NCBI GenBank assembly: GCA_017979445.1
Contig: CM030707.1
Coordinates: 26,753,756 to 26,817,755 of the forward strand
Length of the DNA stretch: 64,000 nucleotides
Direction of reading: 5' to 3'
DNA from: Akebia trifoliata
Taxonomy: Eukaryota > Streptophyta > Magnoliopsida > Ranunculales > Lardizabalaceae
The notes beneath the pieces were generated by a model, which saw only the letters and a list, made by a program, of their open reading frames with translations, did not search any database and was not told the DNA's origin. The position numbers were made by a program, and so were the translations under genes. Below are positions 37,230 through 48,148 of the stretch, piece after piece. How positions within the stretch are numbered: position 1 is the first letter of the stretch; each line of letters opens with the position of its first letter.

Positions 37230-39690
37230 TTGGATCCGGTCAATCCGAAACTTTTAAAGGGTATATGACAAATTTTGACCCGTACCGACCGCGCAATCCT
37301 AACGGAGGATTGCTTGGAATATTTTTGCAGTCCATCTTAATTTTGTTTATAATTCTTGTGCTCTTTATTAATTAAATTCAAATCGAAACATAGACATTTT
37401 CAATTGAAATAACAAAAAAAACTTTCGTACTAACATAATAAGATTTTAATCCTTACTAAGAGTCTTTTTACTCATATGAATGTCCACATCACCGGTCAAC
37501 ACTGCCACAGCCCTCTAAATTTAATCTAGAGTCTCGGATTAAAAAAATAAAATTCAAGAAATAATTTTTTATTTTGTTGAGTTTGATGTAAGTTTGAAAA
37601 TTACAGACCTTTCAAATAACTCTCAAACTTAAAATCGAAATACAACGGTGAAAAATAACTTTTTTAGGAATTTATTTTTTCAAAGCTCATATACTTTTGT
37701 CCTCAACAATATTGAAAAATCCGATCATTTTTGGATGCCACTAGATGAGCCCAAGGTTAGTCAAAAACAGTAAAATATTTTAGAGAAGCATTTTTCCTAC
37801 TTTATAAGATTTGAAATCTTACCAAGAATCCTTGAGCTCAAATGGATTACCAAATTGGCAATCTAAAACTAAGGTTTCTGATCCTGAAAAAAATTAAAAA
37901 AAAAAATAATTATGAAAAAAAAAACTACATTTTTTTGAATGAAAATTATTTCCTCAAAAAATTCAGATAAAAATAATAATAATGAATGAAAAATATTTTT
38001 CTAATTAACCTGCAAAAATAAAAGGAGGTGTTTCAACTTTGTAATATGAGAGATATTTTAAGAGAGGGGCTATTGACACCCCAACTTTTACTTATTACAT
38101 CCCAATTACTTAAATTAATTATCATACCCTAATTAAAGATCAAAACACACTCGTCAAATATTACTAAGGTTTGCCTCAAATTACAATCTTATCATAATAA
38201 AATATTATAGCACTTATTCAAACAATTTTAGTAGCTTTTTACAATTAAAAAAGGTTTATATAAAATCCTAAATCTAAAACAAAAGAATCTAAAAAAATAA
38301 AAATAAATGAGAGTTTCTATTGGCATCCCGACTTTTACTTATTCTCAACCATTCACCTATTTTCTTTATTTATAACTAAGGTTTGCCTCTAATTAAAATC
38401 TCAACAGAATAAAATATTATAGCACTCATTCAAACAATTTCAGTAGCTTACAATTACAAAAAAAGGTTCATATAAAATCATAATACTTAAAACAAAATAA
38501 TCTAAGAAAAAAAGTGAGAGTTTCTATTGGCACCCCAACTTTTACTTATTCTCAACCATTCACCTATTTTCTTTATTTATTACTAAGGTTTGTCTCAAAT
38601 TACAATCTCAACATAATAAAATATTATAGCACTCATTCAAATAATTTTAGTAGTTTTTTACTATTAAAAAAAGGTTCATATAAAATCCTAAACCCAAAAC
38701 AAAAGAATCTAAGCAAAAGAAAAGAAAAAAAATGAGAGAGTTTCTATTGGCACCTCAACTTTTACTTATTCTCAACCATTCAATTGTTTTCTTTATTTTT
38801 AATTGGGGTGTAATAAGCAAAAGTTGGGGTGCCAATAACACCTATCTTAAAATATCTCTCATAGTAAAAAGTCGAAACACCTCCTTTTATTTTTGCAGGT
38901 TAATTAGAAAAATATTTTTCATTCATTATTTTTATTTTTTTTCATTTTTTTTATCTAAATTTTCAAGGAAATCATTTTCATTCAAAAAATATAATTTGTT
39001 TTACATAAATTACTTTTTTGATTTTTTTTATAATCGAAAACCTTGGTATTAGATTCCAATTTGGTAATTCATTTGAGCTCAATGAGCCTTAGTAAGATTT
39101 CAAATTTTACTAGTTAGTAAGAAAAGTGCTTCTCTAAAATATTTTATTGTGTCAAAGTAACCTTGGGCTCACCTTGTGGCATCCAAAAACATGATTGGCT
39201 TCAATATTGTAGTGAAGAAAAGTATATGAACTTTGACAATACAAATCCCAAAAAAAATAGTTATTTTTCACCGTTGTATTTCAATTTTAAGTTTTGGAGT
39301 TATTTGAAAGTTCGGTAGCCATCAATTTTAAAAACTTTGATCAAGCTAAAAAAAAATTGTTTCTTGAATTTTATTTTTTTTATCTGAGTTTTTTATGAAA
39401 CTTAGAGAGTTGTGGAGTGTTCGACCGGTGATGTGGTTATCCATATGAGTAAAACGACCCTTAGTAAGGATTAAAATTTTACCACATTAATAAGACTAGT
39501 GTTTTGCTATTTCAATTGAAAATGACGGTGTTTGGATTTGTATTTAATTAATAAAGAGTATAAGGATTGTAAAACAAATTAAGATGGAGGGACTACTACA
39601 AAAAAATTCCAAGCAATCCACCAATAAGATTGCACAGTCATTATGCGTCAACAAAATCGCACTCCCCTAAGATTGTCTGCAATGGTCAGA
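37230..39690. repeat. 2.4-kb foldback (family Z arms) with tandem centre
   Basis: The left arm (about 37230-38105) is the reverse complement of the right arm (about 38805-39690). Matching landmarks include GGATTGCTTGGAAT (37304 and its complement near 39607), CTCTTTATTAATTAAAT, CCACATCACCGGTC, AAAATAAAAGGAGGTGTTTC and GAGAGATATTTTAAGA. The arms differ by many substitutions and small indels. The inner 40 bases of each arm read as the tips of a small inverted-repeat element (TATTGRCACCCCAACTTTT). Between them lie direct repeats of 206-248 bp. Transcription through it would give a long hairpin. No transposase is present. It may be a foldback or Mutator-like non-autonomous element, but I did not find a convincing target duplication. 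Confidence 0.8.
38070..38846. repeat. Tandem units headed by a MITE tip, centre of the foldback
   Basis: CTATTGGCACCCCAACTTTT or a close variant starts units at 38070, 38318, 38524 and 38744 (spacing 248, 206 and 220 bp). An inverted copy closes the block at 38822-38846. The small open frames at 38514-39052 are repeat-derived. Confidence 0.75.
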
Positions 39691-40047
39691 CACACACACA
39701 CAAACACATAAAGCTACTCATGAAGCTACAATGTGTTTCTCTTATATGAGCGAAAAGGTTCAGAATGGACTGATTTTTTGTAAGAATGATCTCTATAGTG
39801 AGGGTATCATCCTTGCGAAAAATCAGTCAATTCCAAAACTTTTAACCCCATCAAAAGTGGTTTACAAAAAATGGATGGTCCAGAGTTCTTTACCTTGTAA
39901 ACATGGGATTAGAAGTTTTAGAATGGGCTGATTTTTGGTGAGATGATCTCCTCACCATAAAGATCATCCTCACAAAAAACCAGCCTATTCTGAACCTTTT
40001 TGCCCGTATAAAACAAAACATATATATATATAGAGGGAAATGTTCAA
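39691..40047. repeat. Hairpin-forming repeats (first of a cluster)
   Basis: 39750-39810 and 39905-40005 contain GGGCTGATTTTTGGTGAG facing its complement around GATGATCTC..GAGATCATC. A CA run (39693-39708) and a TA run (40020-40032) are present. Confidence 0.55.
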
Positions 40048-40392
40048 CACCCTAAGCTTTACCCTACACTTTAACAAACGTGTTTTGTCCTACATGGGTT
40101 AGAAGTTTTTGAATGGGCTGATTTTTGGTGAGGATGATCTTCTAATCATCCTCACCAAAATCAGCCCATTCCGAAATTTTTAGCCCCATGTTTACAAGTT
40201 GAAAAATCGTGGACCATCCATTTTTTGTAAACCATTTTTGATGGGGTTAGAAGTTTTGGAATGAGCTGATTTTTGGTGAGGATGATCTCCTCACCATAGA
40301 GATCATCCTCACCAAAAATAAGCCTATTCCAAAACTTCTAACCCATGTAGGACAAAACACGTTTGTTAAAGTGTAGGGTAAAGCTTAGGGTG
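40048..40392. mobile_element. 345-bp inverted-repeat element (MITE-like)
   Basis: CACCCTAAGCTTTACCCTAC at 40048 faces its complement ending at 40392. The arms extend about 60 bp with almost no change (ACACTTTAACAAACGTGTTT, then TGTCCTACATGGGTTAG). Inside are two smaller hairpins around GATGATCT..AGATCATC. It is flanked by TA repeats on both sides, so any TA-type target duplication cannot be distinguished. Confidence 0.75.
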
Positions 40393-40403
40393 GGGAACGG
40401 GAC

Positions 40404-40449
<46 letters not shown>

Positions 40450-40792
40450 TATGGGTTAGAAGTTTCGGGATGAGCTGATTTTTTGTGAGGATGATCTCCA
40501 TGATGAGGAGATCATACTAACAAAAAATTTGCCCATTCTAAAACTTCTAACTCCATCAAAAGTGGTTTACAAAAATTGGACGGTCCACGATTCTTCAACT
40601 TGTAAACTAGGGTAGAACTTTTGAAATGAGTTGATTTTTTTGTGAGGATTGATCTCTTCATCATAGAGATCATCCTCACAAAAAATCGGTTCATTCCAAA
40701 ACTTCTAATCCCTATCTTGAAAAATGTTTGGCATAATGTTTAGCTCTCTTTAGGGCCTTTGAACACTTCCCACGTGTATATATATATATATG
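40393..40792. repeat. TA microsatellite and further hairpin units
   Basis: (TA)n at 40408-40444 and about 40778-40790. Two more GGTTAGAAGTTT..AAACTTCTAA hairpins with the GATGATCTC core lie at 40450-40552 and 40610-40712. They are relatives of the 40048-40392 element. Confidence 0.65.
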
Positions 40793-41224
40793 ATTTTATA
40801 AGAAAATAAAACTAAAATTATACTTAATAATTTTAATTTCATTTGTAACTAGTTTTCAATGAGGATACACACTGGACCCCTATTTTGATTATAAAAAAAT
40901 ATCAAATGACTCCAAATGATTTCAAAAAATGAAAGAACTCAATTTTTGTTTTTAGAGTTTGAAAATCAACCCAAGCTTAGTTCGGGTCTGTTAGGACAGG
41001 GCTCAAGCATAACTATCATAGGCTCGATAGGTGTATAGGGCTGGTACAAGGAATAACTCCCTTCAATTAAAATTAGGTTAGAGCTCAACCAAGCTCGACT
41101 TGAACCTGCCCATTGACAACCCTAAGCACGCGACACACTTTTTCAGGCCCATCACCCTTTCTTATAACATAAGACGCTATTCATATAAGACTTGAAGCCA
41201 TGATTTTTTCGCCATCCAATGGTT
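40793..41224. other. Noncoding, dispersed-repeat flavour
   Basis: 41040-41125 ends with GCTCGACTTGAACCTGCCCA, then TTGACAACCCTAAG, a phrase resembling common plant dispersed repeats. No gene. Confidence 0.35.
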
Positions 41225-44200
41225 AGAAACAATCAGAAGGTGTTCCCAACTTGTCACAAGCTTTTGATAGGTAACCCCAACATTTTTAGTCCAACTGACT
41301 TCACTCTATAACAATAAATTCCCTTTTTCTCTGTGATGAAAACAGTTTTGTCCTTATCCTTTGAGTTCATCTGAATTTGATTGTAGCCCGAGTACTTGTC
41401 TATGACGGAGAGTACTTCATGGGACGAAGTTGCATCTACTAACTAGTCGATCTTCATGAGGGAGAAGTTGTCATAGGAATAAATTTTGTTTAGGCTAGTG
41501 AAGTCTATGCAGACACACATCTTTCCACTCTTCTTTTGTACTGACACTACATTGGCCAGCCACATCAGGTAAAAGACTTCCCTCACAAGCCTTACTATTA
41601 TCAACCTGTCAATCTCTTTGTTTACCACCACTCTTTTCTTTTGGGCCATCAACCTTCTCTTTTGCTTCATTGGATTGAAAATGGGGTCAATATGTAGGCT
41701 ATAGCTTGCTATGCTCGGATCTATTCTTGACATATCTTCAAGTGACCAAGCGAACACCTCCTGATTACTTCCGAGGAAAGATATGAGACTCTCCTTTTCT
41801 AGGGCGCTTAGGTTTGCACTGATGAAAATTTCTTTGAGTTTCGCAAGGGTGTCTATATTAATTGTTTCTAGTTCCTCAATGTTAGGAGCGATCTTCTCTT
41901 CATTTTTGGCTTTCTCAAGTCAGCTTGTCGCTTCCTTTAACTATTGTAATTCCAGAGTCCTTTTGCCTTGCTTCCCCCTTATTACGTTGGAAATGGTGTC
42001 CCTCTTCTCTGTTCTTGGAGGGGGCTATGATAGTATTATAGCATCTACGGGCCACGAGCTGATCATCGTGTACTTCCCATACTTCTTTCAAGGTCCGAAA
42101 ACTCAGTAATTGATGGTAAGAAGAGGCCACAACTTTCATTTGGTGCAGCCATGGCCGACCTAATATGGCATTATAGGGGTTGGGGCTTCTAACAACAATG
42201 AATAAGTTAAAATCGTGGTGGGTCTTACTGTCACATGGAGTGTTATTCCCTTTATGCCTATGTTGTCTCCTTGTTAAATCCGATTAACATGATAACCAGA
42301 TTCTCTTGATCAACTTTTCCAATCCCATTATCTCTAAGGGTTTAACGAAAAGGATATCGGTCGAGCTACCCTTATCGACCAATACTCTCCTTACTATTTG
42401 GTTCCCCACTCTAATTGTTAATACAAAGGCGTCTTTGTGGGGACATTGTATTCCCACTAGATCTGAATAAAAAAATCTTACTTGACTTGGGCTCTTTGAC
42501 CCCCAATGATCCAGCTATCAGTCTAGCCTGATGGTTGATTTGGAAATCCTCTCTAGGAATTTTACCTTCCTCAGCTTCCCCCGTTCTCCCAGCTTTATCT
42601 ACCCCTCCACTGGCCCTCCATGAATTATAGTGATGATGTTCTCAGCTATGTTCCTTTCCTCCTTGTAGCACTCCCATTGCTCATATTGTCTGTGGTTTTG
42701 AGGCTTTTGTTTGGCTTGCCTCGGCTGATGTTCTTGGGTGTATATACTCCCTCACCTCGATCAATGAACTCCTCAAGTATCCATTTCTGACAAGCTCCTC
42801 TATTGTGAACCTTTAGCTTTTGCAAGAAGTCTCCTTGTGCCTATGGTCCTTGTGGAACATGCAGTACTTGCTTAGATCCGTGCTTCTTGGGTGCCCGATC
42901 ATAGCTCTTGGCTATTTTAGAAAGGGAGCACTTTTGATAATACTAAGGATCTTCTTTGCTGGGGTGTCAAGCAGTGTAAGTTTATGGAAGAGCTCAACTT
43001 GCGGCCTTATCTTCTTGTTGTTTTGCGACATGATTTGCTTCTGATTTTCCAATTCCCCCCAATAGGTGGATGTATATGTGGCTCTCTGACTCGGTCCATA
43101 GTCATACTTTTGAACTTTTTGTTGATAAACTTGAACTTTCTTGGTGTTTGAGTATATTGGTACGGGTGCGAGAGGTGCGGTTTGCATAGCAAAGGTTCTT
43201 GGGTTGGCCTTTTGCATATCATCTAGTTGGCAATATTTTTCTGCCCTCTCCAGAAGGTCATTCATATCTTCGGGATTTCTCTTTAACAAAGAATTGAACA
43301 GTCTAGAGTTTTGTGGCAACCCTCTTTTGCATGTCACCAGTGCCGTCTTCTTATCGCAATTTTCGACTTGTACCATCTTAGATCAGAACCTCTTAACTTA
43401 TTCATTAAGCAACACATTTGCCCTTTTCTCGACATTGAATAGGGTATCCGAGTCTCGATCTTGGTTCCTACTTCCCCCGAACTATACGAGAAAGTTTTGA
43501 CAAAGTTGATAGAATGATGAAACCGACTTTGCCACAGACATCTGAACCATATCAAGGTTGCGCCTTGTAGGCTGGCTGAGAATTCTCGATAGTTTAAAGC
43601 TTTGTTACCCTCTTGCAGCACCATCATCCATTGGTAATGGTAGAAGTGATCCATCGGATCAGTTGATCCTTCGTACATAGGAAATTTTGGCATATTGAAA
43701 TTCATTGGGACAATCGGGCATGTGATCTCATCCATAAAGGGATACCCTTGAATGTTTTGGATGACTGTCATTGTCCAGTAGTCGGTCACCCTTCTTCGAA
43801 TGGAAGCTAATAGCTGGTTGAAATCCTCTTTTTGCTTCTTGAGTAGTTTGGCGACCTATTCTCTTCCTATGTCATTTTGGTTCTCATGTTTTTTATTTTG
43901 ACGCACCTCCTTATCGAAAACTTGTTATTCAACAAGTCGACGCCTTAATGAAAGATGATAATACTCCTAATCTTCATAGTATTTTCTAGCATTTTGATGA
44001 TTCTCCCTCAAATTGCCTTCTAATGTATTGCCCGCCTCTCTCCTCGTTGTTGCTTTACTGTTGGGAGGTGCGAAAAGTTTTCATGGTTCCAGGTTCTCTA
44101 CCCTTGCCCTTGATTGTGCTACCATTCCCAGCATTCTAGACATTGGTTCTATTTCTATTTTGTTCTCCACCTAGGGATCAGTTTGCTTGTTGAACTGTGC

Positions 44201-44470
44201 TTTAAGGCATTCTCACACTAAAGTTCAATTACATGGTTGTTCTAGTTTGCGAAGTTTTGTTGTAACTCTGCGAACTAGTTATGAAGACTGATGAGTGTCA
44301 TCATTTGGTAGGGGACGATTGATCGGCAATCTCCACTGGGATATAAAAGAGAGTTCCTGAGTCTAGTTGTGCGTGATCCATTGTCCAACTAGTGATGTTC
44401 CCCATAAGAAGGTTTTGCTACGATGAAATGTATAACAATGAATTCAAATTCCCATGAATGTTGCCAAATG
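41225..44470 (-). pseudogene. Ty3/gypsy gag-protease-RT remnant
   Basis: Read on the minus strand from 44470 downwards. Next to the LTR the sequence TTTGGCAACATTCATGGG is in the primer-binding region. Gag pieces follow (about 43790-42912): MPKFPMYEGSTDPMDHFYHY, LLERAEKYCQLDD and others. Then a retropepsin region with LVDKGSSTDI (about 42335-42370; the family has VDNGSS) and PYNAILGRPWLHQMKVV (about 42130-42180). Then the start of reverse transcriptase (41757-41225): IDPSIASYSLHIDP, WLANVVSVQKKSGKMCVCID, and VIDKYSGYNQI with the first catalytic Asp. The YxDD box, RNase H and integrase are gone. Several stops and frameshifts are present. It is a 5' half element, truncated near 41225. Confidence 0.85.
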
Positions 44471-45044
44471 TGTGGAGGGTTTTTTAGTCGCTACTCATCG
44501 AGATACGCAATATTCTTGATTAGGCCTAGAAGATCTTGATCCATCGACTCTTCTACTCCTGTTGATGCTTCCTTGATCTTGCTCCTCTACTCCAAGTGAT
44601 GAATAATGATCTTAAGAGGGTGTTTTTTGTTGAGCTTGCTTTTGCCATCCAAAATCCGAACTGTTGGCTTTATTTTGAAATGAGGGTTTTATAGCCCCAA
44701 GTTCAGACAAGTGTCGCCACATAAGTTACCCAGGTGTACAAGTCGAGTAGGTCATGAGTTGGCTGCACTTTTGGGTTCTGCTCTCATGTCTCATTAATGT
44801 TTGCACTTGAGTTTGATTAAAAAGATCCCAACGCATTAATTGTTGAGTTTAACCGATTTATTATTTTAGGGTTGGTGAGTCAGGGTATGTCGTTGTTAGC
44901 CCTGTTTTGATAAGTATTAGTGGATATCACATTAAATGCGTAGATTTTTTTTACTGATTTTTCATTTAGATGGTCTTGAATTCTTTGCATACTATATTCT
45001 GAGGTAATAACTCAGATGCTCACAATTTCCTTTATGCCTCCATA
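44471..45044 (-). mobile_element. 5' LTR of the gypsy remnant
   Basis: It abuts the primer-binding region. The plus-strand start TGTGGAGGG is mirrored by GCCTCCATA near 45044, giving a decayed terminal inverted repeat. A minus-strand TATA box CTATAAAACC lies at about 44684-44694. The outer end is less certain than the inner one. Confidence 0.55.
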
Positions 45045-45634
45045 AGTATCTCTCACAAATACTTAGATGGATTTTGTAATAGTTGTTTTGGGGGCACATG
45101 TCATCACTTTGGACTGTGACGAAAATAGACTTCACATATATGACTCAAAATAAACTCGTAAGATAGGCACAACAAACAATCTAACCAACCCACAAAAATA
45201 TAACTAAAAACACGTAGAATTGACAACATACGATCCTAGAGTCATATCAATATAATTGGACTAGTCTAGAAATCTCCTGAGGCTCTAGAAGGCTCAGGCT
45301 TGTTGTCAGAAGTCGGTAAGTTGGTGTCTGAAAGACATGTTCGCATCAGCGTACGAAGGTAGCGATGTTTGGCCAATATGCTCACCAAAATGGAGATAAA
45401 GAGGAAAGAAATGAAGAAGAGGAGGAACATGGTGAACGAAGATGGAAGATCTAGGGAGAAAGAGATTGAAAAGGATAAGATCAGACAGAGATCACAAAAT
45501 GAGAAAGAAAGTAAGAGAGATGAGAGAAATGGAGAAATGAGGACAAGAGTGGCAAAATCAAAGCAAAATGGTGGAAAAGAGGGGAATAAATCGCGAATGT
45601 CACGTTGCTACCAAAGGCTTAGTGATAATTACTA
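45045..45634. other. Noncoding, purine-rich stretch
   Basis: 45390-45600 is strongly A/G-rich and gives an 88-residue open frame of mostly Lys, Arg and Glu (45369-45635). I read it as low-complexity DNA, because the frame runs straight into the tandem array and shows no domain. Confidence 0.4.
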
Positions 45635-46068
45635 GGTGCGCCGACAGCCACTAGCCAGTGACACTAGGGGCCACGGTGAAGAGCAAAAATGGACAATTTT
45701 GGCCGTTTTGACCTTTTTTTCGATCGAATGGACTTAAATTAACCCCTAATTTTCACCAATGATCATTTATATCATAATAAGAGTCCTAGCAATCTAATTT
45801 TTAAATTTTGATGATTCTTAAAAATCCCAAATTTTTTAGATGCACAAACAACCATCGGCCAGTGACATTAAGGGGCCCCGGTGAAGAGCAAAAATGGGCA
45901 ATTTTGGCTGTTTTGACATTTTTTCGATCAAATGGACTTAAACTGACCCCCAATTTTCACCAATGATCATTTATATCATAATAAGAGTCCTAGAACTCTA
46001 ATTTATAAATTTTAATGATTCCTAAAAATCCCAATTTTTTTGGGTGCACAAACAACCATCGGTCAGTG

Positions 46069-47634
46069 TGAAAGCACCCTCGATCCGCGAGGTGCACGGA
46101 TCCGCTTTTGACCTTTGAGGTTTGGGAGTCGCCACCTAGCTATTACGGTCTAGGAACCGAATATCGATTCTAAACGGATAAAAACAACTAATCTACTTAA
46201 AAAATAACTGAATTTGGGGATCAAATTACGGGATTGGAAGGTGTTAGGCACCAACCCCGCTCGGCAAATGTCGGTCTCTACTAATTCTCAAATAAACTAC
46301 ATTGCTAAATGACCTAAGTAATAAAAAAAATTAAGAAATTTAAACCTTTCCGAAGACAACGTTTTCGTTCTCTTAGATCTGACAGAGTAACTTCTTGTAC
46401 AGTATTCCTCGCTTCGTTCTGTCTCTGGATCTGATTTCTGATCTTCGAGGCGAGGTATCTCTTTCTTAGATCTGGATTCTTCGGATTTGTTTATGGATTT
46501 CTGGGTGTTTTTGAAGGGCTTCTAGGTGTTTTTCGAGTTAAAATCGAAGTATGGGTGTTAGGTAAGGAGTTGAGACTTCAAAATTAAGGTTTATGGGAGG
46601 CTAGGGAAGCTTTTTGACTTACTTTTTCTAGGATTTATTTTTTCATACGAAAATAGGTTGTAAGGAGCTCTATTTATAGATTTTTTTTAAGTGCTTGTTT
46701 AGATAGAGCTAGTGTTTAATTATAATTCTTTTAGAAAGCGTTATTGTTTAATTATAATTGTTTTAGGTAGAGTTATATTTTAATTAGGATTGTTTTAAAT
46801 AGAGTTATTATTTAATTAGAATTCTATTAAGGTTTTGACTTTTAGTCTCACTTGATTGACTTTAAGATTTTGACTTTAGTCTTGATTGACTTTAAGATCT
46901 TGACTTTAGTCTTACTTGATTGACTTTAAGATTGATTTTAGTCTTACTTGATTGACTTTTAAGATCTTAACTTTAGTCTTATTTGATTGACTTTAAGATT
47001 TTAATTAAGATTTCACTTTACATTAATTAATATTTTAATTATTAATTTCGAAATTTTTAATTATTAAAATTGTAAAATTATCGTTGTACCTTTGGAGAGA
47101 ACTTTTTGCATTTTAAGTCGGTTTTTGATGTTCTAGGATGTTTTGGAATCGATTTTTCGTAAGGATTTCAATGGAAATATTGGTTTGTGTCATTTATGAA
47201 ATTTTTTGTACGAAATGGTCATGAACTTTATGAGGGGCATTTTCGTAATTTTGTCGAATTTTATAAAAATTGACGAAATAGTTTATTTGGTTTCGATTTG
47301 TTGTTTTATGTGTTTGAAAGGGTTTGCTTAAGCGTAATGTAGGCTTTAGGGATGTTTTGAGATTATGGGTATTTTGATAATTTGATCATTTTTTAGTGAT
47401 TTTTATCGTGAAGCTCCTTTTTGTCTAAAAAATGATGATTTGTATATTTTTTAGGGTTATTTTCCTAGCGTAGCTTGGTTTCTACAGTTTTGTTAGTTCG
47501 AGATACCTCATCCGAATTTCTGAAACACATCTAGTAACAAATAAAGCATTGGAATAAACATCCATCATTGGGAATCATTGCAATCGGGTTGACGAGTTGA
47601 TTAATCAGGCGAGTGCAAAAATGGGGTGTCTACA
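46069..47634 (-). mobile_element. Solo LTR X4
   Basis: 1566 bp, beginning TGAAAGCACC and ending GGTGTCTACA, with perfect target duplication CAGTG (46064-46068, 47635-47639). It is inserted in the third unit of the 204-bp array. It is closest to X1 in wording (GACCTTTGAGGTTTGGGAG) and carries the same minus-strand TATA box (46670-46680). Confidence 0.93.
46670..46680 (-). promoter_or_regulatory. TATA box of LTR X4
   Basis: Minus-strand TCTATAAATAG, then AGCTCC. Confidence 0.6.
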
Positions 47635-48148
47635 CAGTGACAGTAGGGGCCCCGGTGAAGAGCAAAAATGGGCAATTTTGACCGTTTTGACCTTTTTTCG
47701 ATCGAATGGACTTAAACTGACATCTTAATTTTCACCAATGATTATTTATATCATAATAAGAGTCCTAGAAATCTAATTTATAAATTTTGATGATTCCTAA
47801 AATTCCCAAATTTTTTGGGTGCACAAACAACCACCGACCAATGACACTAGGGGTCCAGGTGAAGAGCAAAAATGGGTAATTTTGGCCGTTTTGACCTTTT
47901 TTCAATCGAATGGACTTAAACAGACCCCGAATTTTCACCAATGATCATTTATGTCATAATAAGAGTCCTAGAAATCTAATTTATAAATTTTGATGATTCC
48001 TAAAAATCCCAAATTTTTTGAGTGCACAAACAACCACCGGCCAGTGACACTAGGGGCCCCGGTGAGAGCAAAAATGGCCCATTTTGGCTGTTTTGACCTT
48101 TTTTTTATCGAATGGCCTTAAACTGACCCCTAATTTTCACCAATGAGT

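Larger units (their letters stand above)
45635..48148. repeat. 204-bp tandem array (about 4.5 units, split by X4)
   Basis: CAGTGAC-type markers lie at 45656, 45860, 46064, then (after removing the 1571-bp insertion and duplicated site) 47839 and 48042, giving spacings of 204, 204, 204 and 203 bp. The unit includes CGGTGAAGAGCAAAAATGG, GACCTTTTTTCGATCGAATG and TCATTTATATCATAATAAGA. The last unit stops at about 48148 against the LINE remnant. Confidence 0.9.

Noticed and set aside
39585..39600. GGACTACTACAAAAAAA as a CACTA tip
   Set aside because: It lies inside the right arm of the foldback, its counterpart in the left arm reads differently, and it has no subterminal repeats.
45369..45635. 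Lys/Arg/Glu-rich 88-residue open frame
   Set aside because: Purine-rich low-complexity DNA; the frame runs into the 204-bp array.
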